Source: Opisthocomus hoazin
Taxonomy: Eukaryota; Chordata; Aves; Opisthocomiformes; Opisthocomidae
Length of the DNA stretch: 64,000 bases
Assembly: GCF_030867145.1 (NCBI RefSeq)
Contig: NC_134434.1
Location: 8,928,001 to 8,992,000, forward strand
Direction: 5' to 3'
In this document: positions 35,401 through 56,700 of the stretch, piece by piece
Layout: each line of letters starts with the position of its first letter
Position numbering within the stretch: position 1 is the stretch's first letter
Program-made: the position numbers and the translations under genes
The notes under the pieces: generated by a model
Databases searched by the model: none
What the model was told of the DNA's origin: nothing
The model's input: only the letters and a program-made list of their open reading frames with translations

Positions 35401-38400
35401 AGAAAGGGTGGAAGAGTTTGTGATAGAGCACAAATATCGCCTGCGTAGCAGGAATACCATAATTGTGATATGGCTGCTTTTAATCTGCAGAACGCCTAGA
35501 AATGGAGAAGAGAAGATTTAAACAAAGCCTTGAAGACATGGAATCCCTTCGGTTAAAAGAGGTAAGAGTGGGGTTTCTGCAGCATCCTGAGATTAGTCCC
35601 GCTTTGGTCCTGATATACAGGTGCCACTGGAGGTCACCATTTGCTGTCAGCTGCTCTTAAATTTAAAAATTAGTGGACTCGGACTCACTGTGGGAATAAG
35701 AGGCCATTTCTTCAGGCAGAGCCTAGCTGAAGAAACCACAAGACATTCTACCAGCTAGTAAGATTTTGTAGCTTGCAAAAGTATGGGCCAGAGCGGTACA
35801 CTGATTCTGCAAAAGAGGCTTGGAGGCTGGCCCTTGTGTCAGTCTTGCCATGCATAGAGACAATTATGCATAAGCAGTCTTGTCATGCTCACTGAAATAA
35901 AGATGCATTAATGGAGGAAATCAAGATATATATGTTATATACAACCGATTCTTTGCTCGGGGCTCAGCTTGCTAGTTCCTTCTGTTATGTTCCAGGGGGA
36001 TTCTGTCTCAGTGTGGGCAGGACGAGAGGCTGTGTGGTCAACTCTTTGGAGTGTTTATTGAGATGGGAAATCTCTCAAAAATAAAATGATACCAATAGAT
36101 TTCTCTGAAGATTTTGAAATCTTATAAGAAAAGACATAGGCCAGGAAGATTTTAGCCACATTACAACTAGAAAATGAATGTGGTGTTTTGTACCGCTTGA
36201 AGATGAGAGCTCAGACTGTATCTTTCATCTTCGCGTGGAGGGGGTCTCTGCCTGAAGTTTCCAGTTTCTAGAGGGCAGGTTCTGTCTATATTGCAGTTTC
36301 CTAGTGGAGGTCTGAGGGAGGTAAGAGTTTTTCTTTGGTGGTAGGTGGGTCGATGAGAGGATGCTCTTTCTCATGTCCAGTGGCCATGCTGCTAGGCCTG
36401 GAGATAGGAGTGGTTTTCTGGCACTTGTTTGAATGGTTTCTATTGCTTTGCAGGTGGATCATATGGCACAGCACATTGAGAACAGTGAACGTTCCATGCA
36501 GGACAGGATCCAGAGGCTGGAGGCCATCAGGATAGCTCTGGAGGAGGTGAGAATGGATGCTCCAGGCACATTGGAATGCTTGGGTATCGGTGGCAGGAGA
36601 AGGCTGCTAGGGAAGCTTTGTGGAGTCTTGCATTGCTGACCTAGTAAAGATTGTTGTGTGCTGTAGGGAGGAACAGAAATCAGCAATTTACCAGCTAAAG
36701 TTACTTTTACTGTTCTGGACTAAGGAAGGAAAAGGCTCCAAGGAGAAACTTGTAGATTCTGATTGAACAAAAATAAAGTTTCCCTTGAACATGGTTAGAT
36801 TCTTACCGGAATTTGACTTCATAGGTTTCCCATGTGGTCCCAAGTAGTGTAGCGTATTTCTCCTTAGCTGTTCCCCCAGCTAGATCAAGTGCTGCCCTCT
36901 CCTATTCCCCTGTCTTTAGAAAGCTTCCCCCATTACTTGCCCTCAAATAACTGAAACTCTCATTGATTTAGGAAGGCAGTCTCGGGGTGAGAAAATGTAT
37001 GTAATCTGGGTTTGTTTTCCCTGCCGTTGAGTGAGTTAGCTGTGTCAATGTTGTAGCCTGCGACTGGAAGCTGCTAATGTTTCCTCATCAGTGTTGCAGT
37101 GATGCAGCTTCTCTGTCTGAAATGACCATTCATGTTTCTGTGGCAGGAGTTGAGCCAAGTCAAAGCGGCTGCACTCACTGAGCGAGGACAGGCAGAGGAG
37201 GAGTTAATAAAAGTCCGGAATCAGGCTCGGTTGGAGGAGGTAAGGACAAGATCTGTCTGTGGGCCCTGCCTCTGTGGGAAGGAGTGTATTTGGCTGCCTA
37301 GCATGTGTTTTTGCTCAGTAACTCCCCGCCCTGGGTTTCACTGGCCTGCACACAGTGTGTTTTCTGAGGAAGGAGTCCTGAAAAGTCTGCTTTGAATTGT
37401 CCTCCAAATGTAACCACTATCCCCACCTGCTCTGTGCTTTCCAGCAGTAACAGAATTGATGTGCATATTGTCATAGCAGATTTCATTTAAGTTGCCAACT
37501 TTTGAAGGAAGCAGCCAGATGTCCGTCCTTCTGTTTAACAGCAGCATTCATGGGCTGCTCATGTTTCTTTGGACTCAAAGGAATTTCCACAGGTGGCTAC
37601 TGCTGCTGGACAAAAAAAAAAACCCACCACAACACTGTAGAACTGAATGTTTTGAAGATAAGTCAACGCGCTGGGAAAGAGAATAAGGGATGAGGAAAAT
37701 ACACCAAAACTATTAGAATGTTTACTTACATGTAACGTCACAAAAGAAGATGCTTTACTGAGTTACAAACATATAAAAGCTGCCATGTGTGTCTGTGGTG
37801 GGACACAGCAGTTGCTTAGCTGAATACAGTGGTGTTTCAGAGCTGTTTGGGATATGGAGGAAGTGAGGGTAGAGCATTAGCTGTAAGCACCAGCGGTGGC
37901 ATTGGTGCTTCTACCAAGGACATGCTTCTGTTTCTCAGCAAGTGAGCTGGGCTTTGCAGTATCTCCATCAGAATGTTTTCCCTGGCAACAGAAAGCAGCT
38001 TAGCTTCACTCCTGAATGCAAGGGAGAAGTGCTGTAGCTATTATGGCTAACTCCTGTGTTTGTTCTTCAGTGCCAGCTGACTCAACCAAGGCTTCATTGT
38101 GCCGGGAACAAAAAGGGGAGAAGCCCTTCGTGGAAACAGAATGAGACTGATGTATTTTAATTTTCGTTTGTGTCTTACAGCAGCAACGACTAGAACACCT
38201 AGAAGAGAAGCTGCGGTTGATGACTGAATCACGGGATGAAGCTCAGAACTGCTGCCTCAATCAGAAGCAAATGGTTGCTGAGGCCCAAGCCAAAGCCAAT
38301 CAGTTGAGCCTGCATGCTGATGGACTCAGAAGGCGGTTAGAGGAACTTCAGCAGGTAATTTGGACTGGAGTAGAGATATGGTCACCACAGGGCAGAACAA

Positions 38401-39203
38401 GTTGCTGAAGTTGTTTGGTCATTCGTGGATTTGTCTTTGTGGGTCAGGACCTGAACAGTAAAGAAGAGGAGAAAGTCACAGAGGTGAATAAAATGAAAGT
38501 GGCATTACAGGAGCAGATTGGACACCTGCAGGCTGAACGCACAGCACAGGAAGGGCTGAGGGAGAAGATTGCAGCCCTGGAGAGACAGCTGAAAGGTGAT
38601 GGATCCTTTCATGCTTCTCAAATGGTAATGTTGGGTTACCCTACAGCGGGCCTGGAACTGAGCTACGTTTACAGGTACTGACAACGGTGATTCGTGTCTG
38701 TGCGTACAACTGTGAATTGTAGCCTCCATCCTGATACATTTGCAGGGATTCTTGTCCTCATTTTGTGGAGACGAAGACTCAGATAGCTACCCAAAGCTGC
38801 ACAGCAAGCAAGATGCTTGGATTTCCTGCACAGTGAAGTGTAACATCTTGCCTGTGCAAAACCTCTCACGTGGTCTCATGCAGCTTCTCTCGTATGCCTG
38901 TCAGTCATCCTGCTTCCGTTGCCTTTGGCTGTGCCTGTAACGTGTTGTTCCTGTTTATTCTAGGGAAAGCCTAATTTTCTTTACTAATGCTGCTCTTCTT
39001 TCACAGCTCTGTCAAGTAATCACCGTGAGGCACTGCTGGACAAAGAAGGTGAAATCTCTATGCTGCTGGAGAAACTGAGAGTAAAAGAGGCTGACATCTC
39101 CAGGATGAGGGAAGAAGAGGCCCAGCGAGCAAGCTTCTTGCAGAATGCCATCATGGCATATGTGCAGGGCTCCCCCTTGGGAACCCACGGTTCTAGGAAA
39201 TGA
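28709..39203 (+). CDS. LRRC45: LRRC45, leucine-rich repeat and coiled-coil centrosome linker protein, complete
   Basis: LRRC45 helps form the fibrous linker that keeps centrioles together, and acts near distal appendages in cilium formation. Seventeen coding exons: 28709-28928, 29691-29752, 30630-30700, 31020-31198, 31926-32054, 32664-32776, 33330-33388, 33513-33590, 34532-34667, 34957-35034, 35206-35317, 35491-35561, 36454-36546, 37147-37239, 38181-38354, 38448-38595 and 39007-39203. They total 2013 nt, or 670 residues, the same as the human protein as I remember it. Residues about 30-220 form RNI-like leucine-rich repeats (for example [58 protein letters not shown]). Residues about 225-650 are a long Glu/Gln/Lys-rich coiled coil. 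The C-terminus carries [20 protein letters not shown]. Start context is GCCATGG. Introns are 0.1-1.7 kb and hold nothing I recognise. Confidence 0.96.
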
Positions 39204-40442
39204 GAGCGTGGCTTAAAGAATCCAGATACCTGCTGGCAGGAAGAGGATGAGCAACTCAGGTACAGCCCCTTCTTTCTAGGTGGGACAGTTTTGTCACAGT
39301 GGGGTAACACAAAGGCTTGCAAACACAGAAAATTGCTCTTGCTCTTCAGAAATCTTGCTCCTGACCACGTAAGGGACAGGAGGAAACAACCATCCAGGGC
39401 TGGGATAGAGACTCGTGGGTCTGAGTTCATGATGTGGAGCCCTTCCCCTGCTCTGCTACAGCATTTGAAGTAGTTTCTGTGTCCTCCCATACAGCACCAG
39501 TCTGTTGGCACACTCTGTTGTTACCAGGGGGTTATGTGTTCCCTGGGCAGCGGTCCTTCCGAAGCATTTGTTTGGATGCCAAGGCTGTTTGCAATGAAAC
39601 CTGATGAATGACGGGCTGCAGTGTTTACAGTTCCCTGTAGGTGGGAGCCATTGACTTTGCCATGGGGTCCCGAATCTGCTGGAAATACCAGGTCTTACCC
39701 GCCTGTGCTTTTATAGCCAGTGCTTAGATGGACGCAGCGGCTGAGAGGGCTCACTTTGGCTCTTTTACTCTGCCCCTCCGTGGCTCTGCCTGTAGTGATG
39801 GGCAGTAGATATGCATTTGTTACACGTGGAAACGGCAGTGCAGAGGGGGACTTGCTGTGCAGCGGCTATCCATATCCTTGTTGGACAGCTGAGCTTTGGC
39901 CATGATTCAAGCCTCTGCACCACTGACTGGCATGGAAGGGGTGGTGTGGTGTGTTGGGGGGGTCAGTATCTGTGCTTCCTCACTTGTGAACTGCAGCCCT
40001 TGGCTGGAGTTCTTGTGGCCAAAATGCAACAGGATTTCATTCCACTATGACAAATGGCCAGACTGTCCTGCTGGCTTCTGAGGATCCTGGGATCGAGTAC
40101 TGTTTCTGGGCCTTACCCTGGAGAGGAGTGATGTTTCTGACTGTCCATGAGGGAGCTGCTTCTCTGCGCACGAAGGGGAGAAGGTGCTTCCTTTTCCTGG
40201 CAACAGGAGTCATCATGTGGTGTGGAGAAAGGGAAGGGATGTGAGGGTCTGGATCAGAGAAAGTGGAGACCTCTGACAGGAGAGCAGTACAAAAGCCTCC
40301 TGTTAAGTTTCTCTAGTGAGTCTGTGGTAGGAGAAATGAACTTGTGGTGCATATTTTAAGAGGCAGCTGGAAAAAGAAGCTTTCTGTGTGGACTGGTTGG
40401 TTTGTGTTTGATTTTTCGTACTGGGCTTTGTGCTGCTTTTTT

Positions 40443-40448
40443 AATAAA
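40443..40448 (+). terminator. LRRC45 poly(A) signal
   Basis: AATAAA followed within 25 bases by a T/G-rich stretch (TTTTGCATTTTGTTG). It predicts a 3' UTR of about 1.26 kb after the stop at 39203. No other AATAAA intervenes. Confidence 0.75.
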
Positions 40449-41074
40449 GAGCTTTTGCATTTTGTTGTAACGCCGGGCAGTGAAGCTGGGTGTTTGGCTG
40501 ATGTGGAGGGAGGGGCCTGCTGCTGTGTTACTCTCGCCAAGATCCCGCCAGTCTGTTCTGGACCTAAAAGGCTGTTGGAGGTGGATAAACTGAGTGTGTC
40601 TACAGATCTTGGTTCTGAACGGAGGTAAAGGCGAAGAAGCTGGGAACCTATGCCCCGGTTGCAAGGAGGGGACAGAGCTGGGCTGTGGCTGCTGGGCAGC
40701 TCTGCGGACCGGCAGGTGAGGGGACAGCAGGGCCTGCTTTTCCGGGAAAGCACCGCTACGCGAGCATCGCTGTTCTCGGTGGAGTGCTTGGAGAGGTGGA
40801 GGGCTCCGAAAGCCACCTTCACGCAGGGTTGTTGCAGCTGCAGCGCCGGGCCGGTGGCAGTGCTGGCCGCGGCCACGCTACAGCCGCCTTGCACAGCCGC
40901 CGCCTCGCACCGCGCTCGTCGGGGGGGGTCATCGGCCGATGGCGGCCCGGGTGGGTGGGGGAGTGGGGCAGGGTCCCGCGGCGGGGCGGGGCAGGGGGCG
41001 GGAGGCGGGCCCGGCCTGCAGCCGTGCGGGAGCGGGGCGGGGCCGGCGCGGCGTCCGCCCCGCCCCCGCCGCAG

Positions 41075-41122
41075 GGCTCGGCTGGGCTCGGCCGCGCTCG
41101 GCTGGGCTCGGCTCGGCTCGGC
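41075..41122. repeat. GGCTCGGCTG short tandem array in the RAC3 5' region
   Basis: Four to five degenerate 10-bp GGCTCGGCTG-like units ending in three GCTCG pentamers, 64-111 bp upstream of the RAC3 ATG. Likely 5' UTR or core promoter. Confidence 0.75.
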
Positions 41123-41185
41123 CCCGCCCCGCCCGCGCGGGCTGTCACTGCGGCGGAGTCGCGGCGGCGCCGCCATCGCGGGCAG

Positions 41186-45579
<4,394 letters not shown>

Positions 45580-46531
45580 GGGCTGTGGCCTAGGTGCTGG
45601 CTCGGCATGTTGTCCTCTGACAGATTGCATATTAGCTGGGTGTTTCTGGAGGGGGCTGGGATGTGTAGGGCCCTTCATCATGTATGAAGTCAGTGTTTTT
45701 TAAATGTCTCTTTGATTTAACGTCAGTGTTGATGTGAAGGGGCAGCGGGGGCAGGAGACTAGCTGGGGGCTGTACAGCCCCCAGGGGAGGTACAATGGGG
45801 AAGGCAAGGTAGCTCCTTGGGGCAACAGGCTGTTTTGGCTCTCCTGAACTCCAAGCTGACAGGGCTGAGACATCCATCCTGTCCTGGAAACACCTGGTTT
45901 CAACCTGCAGGTGAAACAGGTGGTGAAGATCCTTGTGGGAGCGGCGAGGGAGTCAATACGAATGGTGCTGAACGACAAGAGCCGCTGGGAGAGTGGTTAG
46001 GGTCTCCTTGTCCAGCCTACTGGGGCTAATAGTTAACAAATTGGTGCTCTAGCAGATATGTGCCTGAGACTGTTAAAGAAATCATAACCAGCCCCGGAAG
46101 GGGTCGAAGTAAATGAGGTATGAAGCTGAAGAACTAACGATTAGGTGCTTTATTGGGTACTAGCCAAACTCAGTGAGTGAAACAGCTCTGTGCAATCTAT
46201 GTATTTGCCTTTTTGTGTGTGCACACCCTAGGACAGCGTGGTGCTGCTCCCCCCATCAGTCTTTAGCAGGGCCTCCCCCCCAAATCCAGTCTCTGCAGAG
46301 CAGGACTGTGGTTGCCTCTCTTTTGTTTTTTTTCTACTAAAGACAGCAAAGGAAGCAATGAGGAGTCTGCTAACTTCTTCTTTCCCTTCCCACTGAAAGT
46401 GCAGGCGGGCTCTATGGATTTGGATGGAACAGGGAGAGCTTCTGAAGGGTTGTGGGGGGGGAACAGGATTGGAAGACAGGTCCAAGTTCTAATCATCATG
46501 TAGAGTGACAAGATAAAACCTTGTTTGGTGC

Positions 46532-46537
46532 AATAAA
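46532..46537 (+). terminator. RAC3 poly(A) signal
   Basis: AATAAA about 950 nt after the RAC3 stop, followed at 46551 by a GU-rich element (GGTGTTTGTG). It is the only AATAAA between the stop and the DCXR gene. Confidence 0.8.
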
Positions 46538-46563
46538 CATTCTCCATGACGGTGTTTGTGAGC

Positions 46564-46569
46564 TTTATT
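46564..46569 (-). terminator. DCXR poly(A) signal
   Basis: TTTATT on the + strand reads AATAAA for DCXR, about 175 nt past its stop. It lies only 26 bp beyond the RAC3 signal, so the 3' ends of the two convergent transcripts abut or overlap. Confidence 0.75.
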
Positions 46570-46742
46570 ATACAGCAGCCTTCTAAAGGTAATTTTCTGC
46601 CTCGCTTCTCATACAGGCTCCAGCCCTGCTGCCCCTCTTCTCCAGCAAGACTGGGTCTCTGTCATTGTTTTCTATCGAGTTTACATCTGTGCAGTACTAG
46701 TGTGATGAACATCAAGGCCAGGTGTGAAATGCAGGTGTCATC

Positions 46743-50420
<3,678 letters not shown>

Positions 50421-50569
50421 GCGTTCCCCCGAGAGGACGCAGCAAGAAGCCATTTCTGGGCTCACGCAGCAAGAGCCGAGCATGCTGAGGTGAATTTTCT
50501 TGGCTCTGATTCTCAGGGAAGTATCATGGTGAGAGACCACAGAAAAACAGGCTTTTTAACCAGATAATC

Positions 50570-52640
50570 AAAAGATCTGCCTTCTCTGCCGCCTTGAAGT
50601 TGCTGATGAAGTTTGTAGGCAGCTCTAGTCTCACAGGCATTGCCTAGAGAATCAGCTGCAAGTACACGGGCTCCACTTGCCCGAGGACCTAGGCATACAG
50701 GATTTCACATGCAGCACCTGTATGGCAACAGCCAGGTGTGCTGGAAAGCACAACAGAAACGCAGGCTGGAGATAGTTAGAGGTCACAGATAAGTTACTGC
50801 ACCAGTTTAATTGCAGTGATAGTTAGCATGGCAGTTCTAACTCCTGATTTGCAGAGCAGCATGGACAGTTATGCACCCTATTAACAGGTCTGTTTATAAT
50901 ACTACCTAATTCAGATACTGCTTTCTGAAGACTCCTAAATTTAAGAGCTCCTGTGGCATACATAGTAAGTGCAGAAACAGAAGGAAAGTCCTGAGAAACG
51001 TTTACAACAATTAACTTACTCCTTATTTCAGTTCTTTTACTTTACTCTGTTAATCATCATTTTCAAGGATTCTTCGCATCCATATTTATCCCTCTGCGCA
51101 TCCAAGTCGTCTTAACTCACATGCTTTTTGGCCATTTGGCATCACAACACCCTGACAGGAGGCTGTAGTTTTCTGGATTACAGGCTTTATGGTCCATTTT
51201 TGGTGCAGAGAATGTGTCAAGAAACACGAGAAAACACAGCCTTTGTCATCCTTAAATATTTATTTTGTAGAATCACTTTATGTAAGAGACAGTAGTTTGA
51301 TTAAAGAGCTGGATCCTGATATATCCATACATATACCCTACTGTATTCTCAACACAAGAAATCTTGGAAGAATCTTGAAAGCAATACAGAACTGTTGAAT
51401 GCGATGCAGCACAATGTGGTCCTTTCTGTTAATAAACAACCTACCAGCTTAGAGTATGCTGCCTCTTTGGCACACCTAGCTTAGGGTGACCAGTGACTAC
51501 AGTGTGAAATTTCTACTACTCATTTTTCTGCCATCCATATGAAGCATCACCATTTTTGAACTGCAGTTTGCCACATAACTACCCAGCCCATGCTGTCTGT
51601 GATACCTTACAAGAGGCTGCTACCAGTGGAAGAGGAAGAAAAGCTCCAACAGAACAGTTCAGAATCAGTGTTTGAAGACAAAAATCTGAAGAGCTCATGA
51701 AGTTTCACAGCTTTCTGCTACACGAGGTTGAAAACAAGAACCTAACAAGTGTTTAAAAAAAAACAAACCTGTTTATATAGATACCAGGAATCTCCAGAGC
51801 TATTAATGACAAATCATTAAACCACAGAATGCCTCAGTTCCAGTAAGCAGAAGACCTAGTAAAGAGACAGAACATACCACAACCTACTATTCCACAAGTC
51901 CTTCTCTGTTTTCTGTAACAGGCTGTCAGTGTTATGGGTGTACCTGTTATGTAACAGCCACTGTGCTAGCTGGACTTTGGTCCAGTTCCCTGCAGCATTC
52001 TTATTCGCATACCTCAGGACTGTAGCAAGTAGCAGTCAGCTTGCCTGCTCCTCAGTAGAATTAACTAAAATCATGCTGAGAGGACAATGTACCCAGGCAA
52101 ACACTGAAAGGTTTGTGTTAATAACAGAGTGCAGGTAACGGTCTATTTCAGGAGGCTGACAGCTCTGCTAAGTTTTGTACTTGGATACACTGCAGGCATT
52201 TGCCTACATTATACCCCTTTTCAAATGGCAGGAAGTTAAGCAACTAGCTGAAGTCCACGGTACAGCTCAGCACAGCTGTTTAGAAATCTGAACCTTTTGC
52301 TAGGTCCACACTCTAGCTGTTAATCATAGTTTCAGGTTATACAATGTCATTCTACTATTCTCTCCTTAATTTAGCCTCAGACTTTAGCATTAAACCAGCA
52401 AGCATTTTCTGAAGAGCTTGTGAGAGAAAACAGTGGTTTTGCAAAACCATTTTTTTAATGCTGTTCTTCATGTCAGGAAGGGATTGCAGATGGTGAAAGT
52501 TCAGGCTAACAGAAAAGTAAACACACGGAGCCCCGTTTCTTCCACTTTCAAAACTAAGCTTACTTTCTTTAAAAAGCAGCAGTAGATGATACTGCTACAG
52601 CACTGAACTTCTGCCTTTGTGTGAGTGTGCAGTCTCCTTT
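50570..52640. other. Spacer between the RFNG 3' end and the DCXR promoter
   Basis: About 2.1 kb of AT-richer sequence without recognisable gene, repeat body or RNA. A second minus-strand AATAAA (TTTATT at 51259-51264) lies here, so a longer RFNG 3' UTR could extend into it. Confidence 0.55.
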
Positions 52641-52658
52641 CAGTGATTGCACGAACTA

Positions 52659-52664
52659 TTTATT
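52659..52664 (-). terminator. Candidate RFNG poly(A) signal
   Basis: First AATAAA on the RFNG strand past its stop (TTTATT on the + strand), giving a 3' UTR of about 1.06 kb. An alternative lies at 51259-51264. Confidence 0.55.
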
Positions 52665-53720
52665 AAAACATTAAGGAGTAAAAATAAACACTGATTAGAC
52701 CTTAAGGTAATCAAACGATCACCTGAAGAAGCTGGAGTAACCACAGTCCTACAATTAAAGGTCCTCAAATTATACCACCAAAAACTTCCTCAGGGCATTA
52801 CAGCTATCTAGCATTCCTCCTCCCTCACAGACAGCAAAAGATACAGTACAGCTTCAGAAACAGGGCATTTTATCAGCCAGTGAGCATGCTCTAGCTCATA
52901 CAACCTGCTGCGGGCAAAGCAGGAGAAATGATTACCATTTCTTCAGTATCAAATATCAAGGGAATAGTCTGGGACCTGGCAGACCACCACCACAATCAAC
53001 AGCCACTGCAATTCAGCTGATAAGAGAGCCAAGTCTGACAATCACCTCCATGGGAGGTACACATGTACTACAGCGGAGAATGTGTGCTGCAAGCAACTCT
53101 TATCCAGTCCTGAGTAAGCCTACTCTTACACAGTTTTCCCATGACTAAGGTGTTCAGCCTTGTTTACCCTAGTGATTCCAGGATTTCTGGTGTTTATGAA
53201 CAGACTCTGTTGTGGCCCACAGGTGGACTTTTAAATATGGCAGGCCACAGAAGCTCTTAAATAATTCTGTTCCCAAGGGAGCCCAGTGAAAACTTCCCCT
53301 CTCTTGTCACCATGGGGACTACAGTCTGCTATAGCACTCTAGCTTCAAGACAATGGCCTCTAAAAGCCCCTAACAGTGGTAAGAATGCTATCGTTCCAAG
53401 GACTGCATTTGCCTAGGATGTGTCCAAGCACAGCTTCACATGACATCAGATGAAAGTGTGAAGTGACTCATACACATATGACTGTAGTCATTATTCGAAG
53501 AGCCACAGGACAAAAGAACAAGGGTTCTTCCTGGAATGTCCCAGTTGCAGCTGAACAAACCATACCTTCTTGCTTTTGTAAACCGAGTCTGTCTACCTCC
53601 TTTGTAGATACCTCTGTTTGTCTCCCAGAAGAAGAAAAAAAAAACAAACAACAAACCACCACCACAACTCCTGTCTTATGCAAACTAGGTAAGACACAGG
53701 TGTCAATGACTGGTAAAGAA

Positions 53721-56700
53721 TTATGACATCTTCTTAGCAGGGCACCAAATAGTGTCAGGGTAGAGCAGACAATGGACAGATTTAAATCTATGAACAAAAA
53801 AAAAACAAACAAAAAAGAGATTATTAGATTGGAATTCTCCATACAAGGAATGTACTAGCATTGAATGTCCAGCAGTCTAACAGAGCAGAGACGGTGGGTC
53901 TACCTGCCTTTGGCACAGCAAAAAGAGCTGACATGAGAAAATAACCCTGTTAGTGGGTCTGATCATCTTACAGTTGATAAACATGAACACGGCAGGGAGA
54001 TCTTGTTTTGGAAGTGGACACTCACCGGGTTGGATCTTGCTGAAGGCCAAACACTCCTCCCACACTCACAACATTGTGTTTGTTCTCAGGGTCCCCATAA
54101 CTTAGAGTTACCTGTAAAAGCAAATAAATATACACTAATGCAGAAAAACAGAGTGGGGATAGCAGGATTATTAAGGAGGTATGAAGAAAGACTCCAAGGA
54201 CCCTGTCCAATCTGAACGGTGGATTACATATGAAAAAACAGTCGTTAGTTTTGACATAAGGAATATTGGCACTGAATGGTAGCTATCAAATGGACTACCG
54301 CTCATCTAAAGACAACGTGGGAGAATAAACAAAGGAGCTGAAAGTTGCATTGTCATGAAGGACAAGAGGAGTTACAATTGTAAAATTTGTAAGGGCATTA
54401 ATCCTGCTAGTGTCTGTACCTCCACTAAATAACATACGTTCATCCTCACCAGATGCTTGCCTGAAGCCTGCGATAGTAGTGTCTTAGCACAGAGGGAAAA
54501 CAGAAACATTTGAATGTTAAACGGCATGCAAGGGACTACTGTGTGACAAACCTGGCAACAAAATTTAGATCTCTGGAATGCCAATTCAGTGCTATTCTTC
54601 CAGACAAGCACTGAATTAAGAAATTTTCAGGTGCCAGGTACAAGACGACTTTTGTTTTCTTTCTAATTGTAGAGTTCTTGGATTTTGGGTTAGCTGTTCA
54701 GTCTCTGTTATGATCACCAACAAAAAGCTGTATTCAGTCTACAGTTAAATTCATTAACATGAAGGAGATTACATCACTGTGGAATTTGGCCCCAAACGTA
54801 CATTTCTGCTGCCTAATACAACTGCCAGGAAAACACAACCAAGCAGTTCGTAGGGGCAAAACCGTACTCTCATTTTTTTTCGCGGTGCCAAACAGTGAGG
54901 CAGAGCTTCTGGATAGCCTTATAGCCCCATCTACTGCCCATGAGTAAAAACGCACCCCAGCAATTTACTTGATTTTTCCTAAGAAAAATTCCTTAAGTTT
55001 CTTGAAATTCAGAGAAGTTATTCTTAAAAATGACACTTAAAAGACATTTAACTATGTCTTAGTTATTTAAGAGGTACTTGCTATAGCTGCGACACTAGTC
55101 TTGTTGAACAGCATGAATGAAGACCGAGACTTTGTTAGGCAAAGACAGAAACACATGGCAGGCAAACTAAGTATTGTCTCCTTCTACACTTGCTATTTCT
55201 GTGACTCATGGAAAGTCAGAGTTTAGAAGGAGATGGGGAACACCATATTTAGGCTTAATGTAGCAGAATGTGTCCTCAAAGATGGGGACAGCTACGTGAC
55301 CTGATTGGGTAGGGTGAAAGTACACTTTTTATCTAATGAAGCAATTGGACAGTACAGAGCTCTGAGAGAGTCCATAGACATCCTTCTTTGCTGAACAGTG
55401 CTGAGTCTATAGAAAGTATTCTTTCTGATCAGACTGAGGTGTAATTGTAAGAACAGGATATGAGGCTCAGCCCTACCTGCTGCAGCACAGACTCGCCTTG
55501 TAGTCTCTGCAGATTTTCCAGATGGGAATGGAACAATGGGCTGTGCAGCAGCTTTACCTCCAGCAGCCCTTCAATGATGTAGCCAATAGTGCAGTCGTCA
55601 GGAAGACGCACTCTTTCTGCAGTACTGATGAAATTACCCAGGCTGTGAGACAGAGCACAGGAGACAAGAGAAACATGCTTCAAGGCCTACCAAACACATA
55701 CTGATGGAGCTCAGCTAGAAACAGTCTTTACCTGGCCCAGGGACTCATCTTCAGGGCAAGACCTCTGCTGATACAGAACCCTGCTCCACCTGTGGCAAAC
55801 CAGAATTTCATGGTTGTCTTCTGAAGAGTAACAAGAAAAACACACAGTAGTTACTGATAATCAGCTTTTTCCATTTGGCTGGGCAGGGACAGAAACTTGA
55901 GGTTCTACTGGTTATCACATACTGCACTTGAATCAGAACAAGACTACAGATTAATTTCTATTTCTTTAGGCTGCTGAAAGCCCAGCTAGCTGTTCTCTCA
56001 AAGGAAACTCTATCCTGGAACTAACAGCAGTTAAATTATCAAGTTAGCACAACTGAGGTAGCACACATGAAATGGGGAACTATAGCCCCGCTCCTACCCA
56101 ATTCCATCTGTCCCCTGGTCATTCTAGTCAAGGGTCGCAGCCAGCTCAGTGTTCCTGAGGAAATCAAAGGTGGCCCATTAGTCACTTGGCTCCATGTCTA
56201 AGGAGACTAGTTTGTTGTGCAGAGCTTTTGCTAACAAGCTGCTTTGTAACTGACTTCCTGGCCAGCAGATTGATTGTCTTTAGGCCTGTCAGTACAGGCA
56301 ACCTGGTGAGGACTCGTCCTTTAGCACATCCGTCTTGTGACTGAGGTATGTTTGCTTCCACTTCTTGGAAACCTAGTAACCATTCACTACTGAAAATACC
56401 TCATATACTCATAGAGCCTTTGTCACCCACTTGAGGTTGGTGCAACATGGTAACACTGTGATACTACTCTCAGAACAAACAAAAAACCCCAAGCCCCAAA
56501 ACCCTAAAACAAGGAACACTCTCCCCAAAACCATTAAAGAAAAAGAAAGAGTCAAGGTGGGGAGGCCTACTCACCTCAGTGTGAGGGAGATCACCAACAT
56601 ATGTGAGTAAAGGAAGACAAACAGACATCCACCCAGGAGACAAACTATTTTACACATGCATATGACATCAGATCAATGGTTCATTTAACCTAGCACCCTG

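Noticed and set aside
56467-56515. CCCTAA-like text in an A/C-rich stretch, resembling a telomere repeat
   Set aside because: Only a single CCCTAA is present and there is no tandem array, so it is ordinary A/C-rich low-complexity sequence in an RFNG intron.
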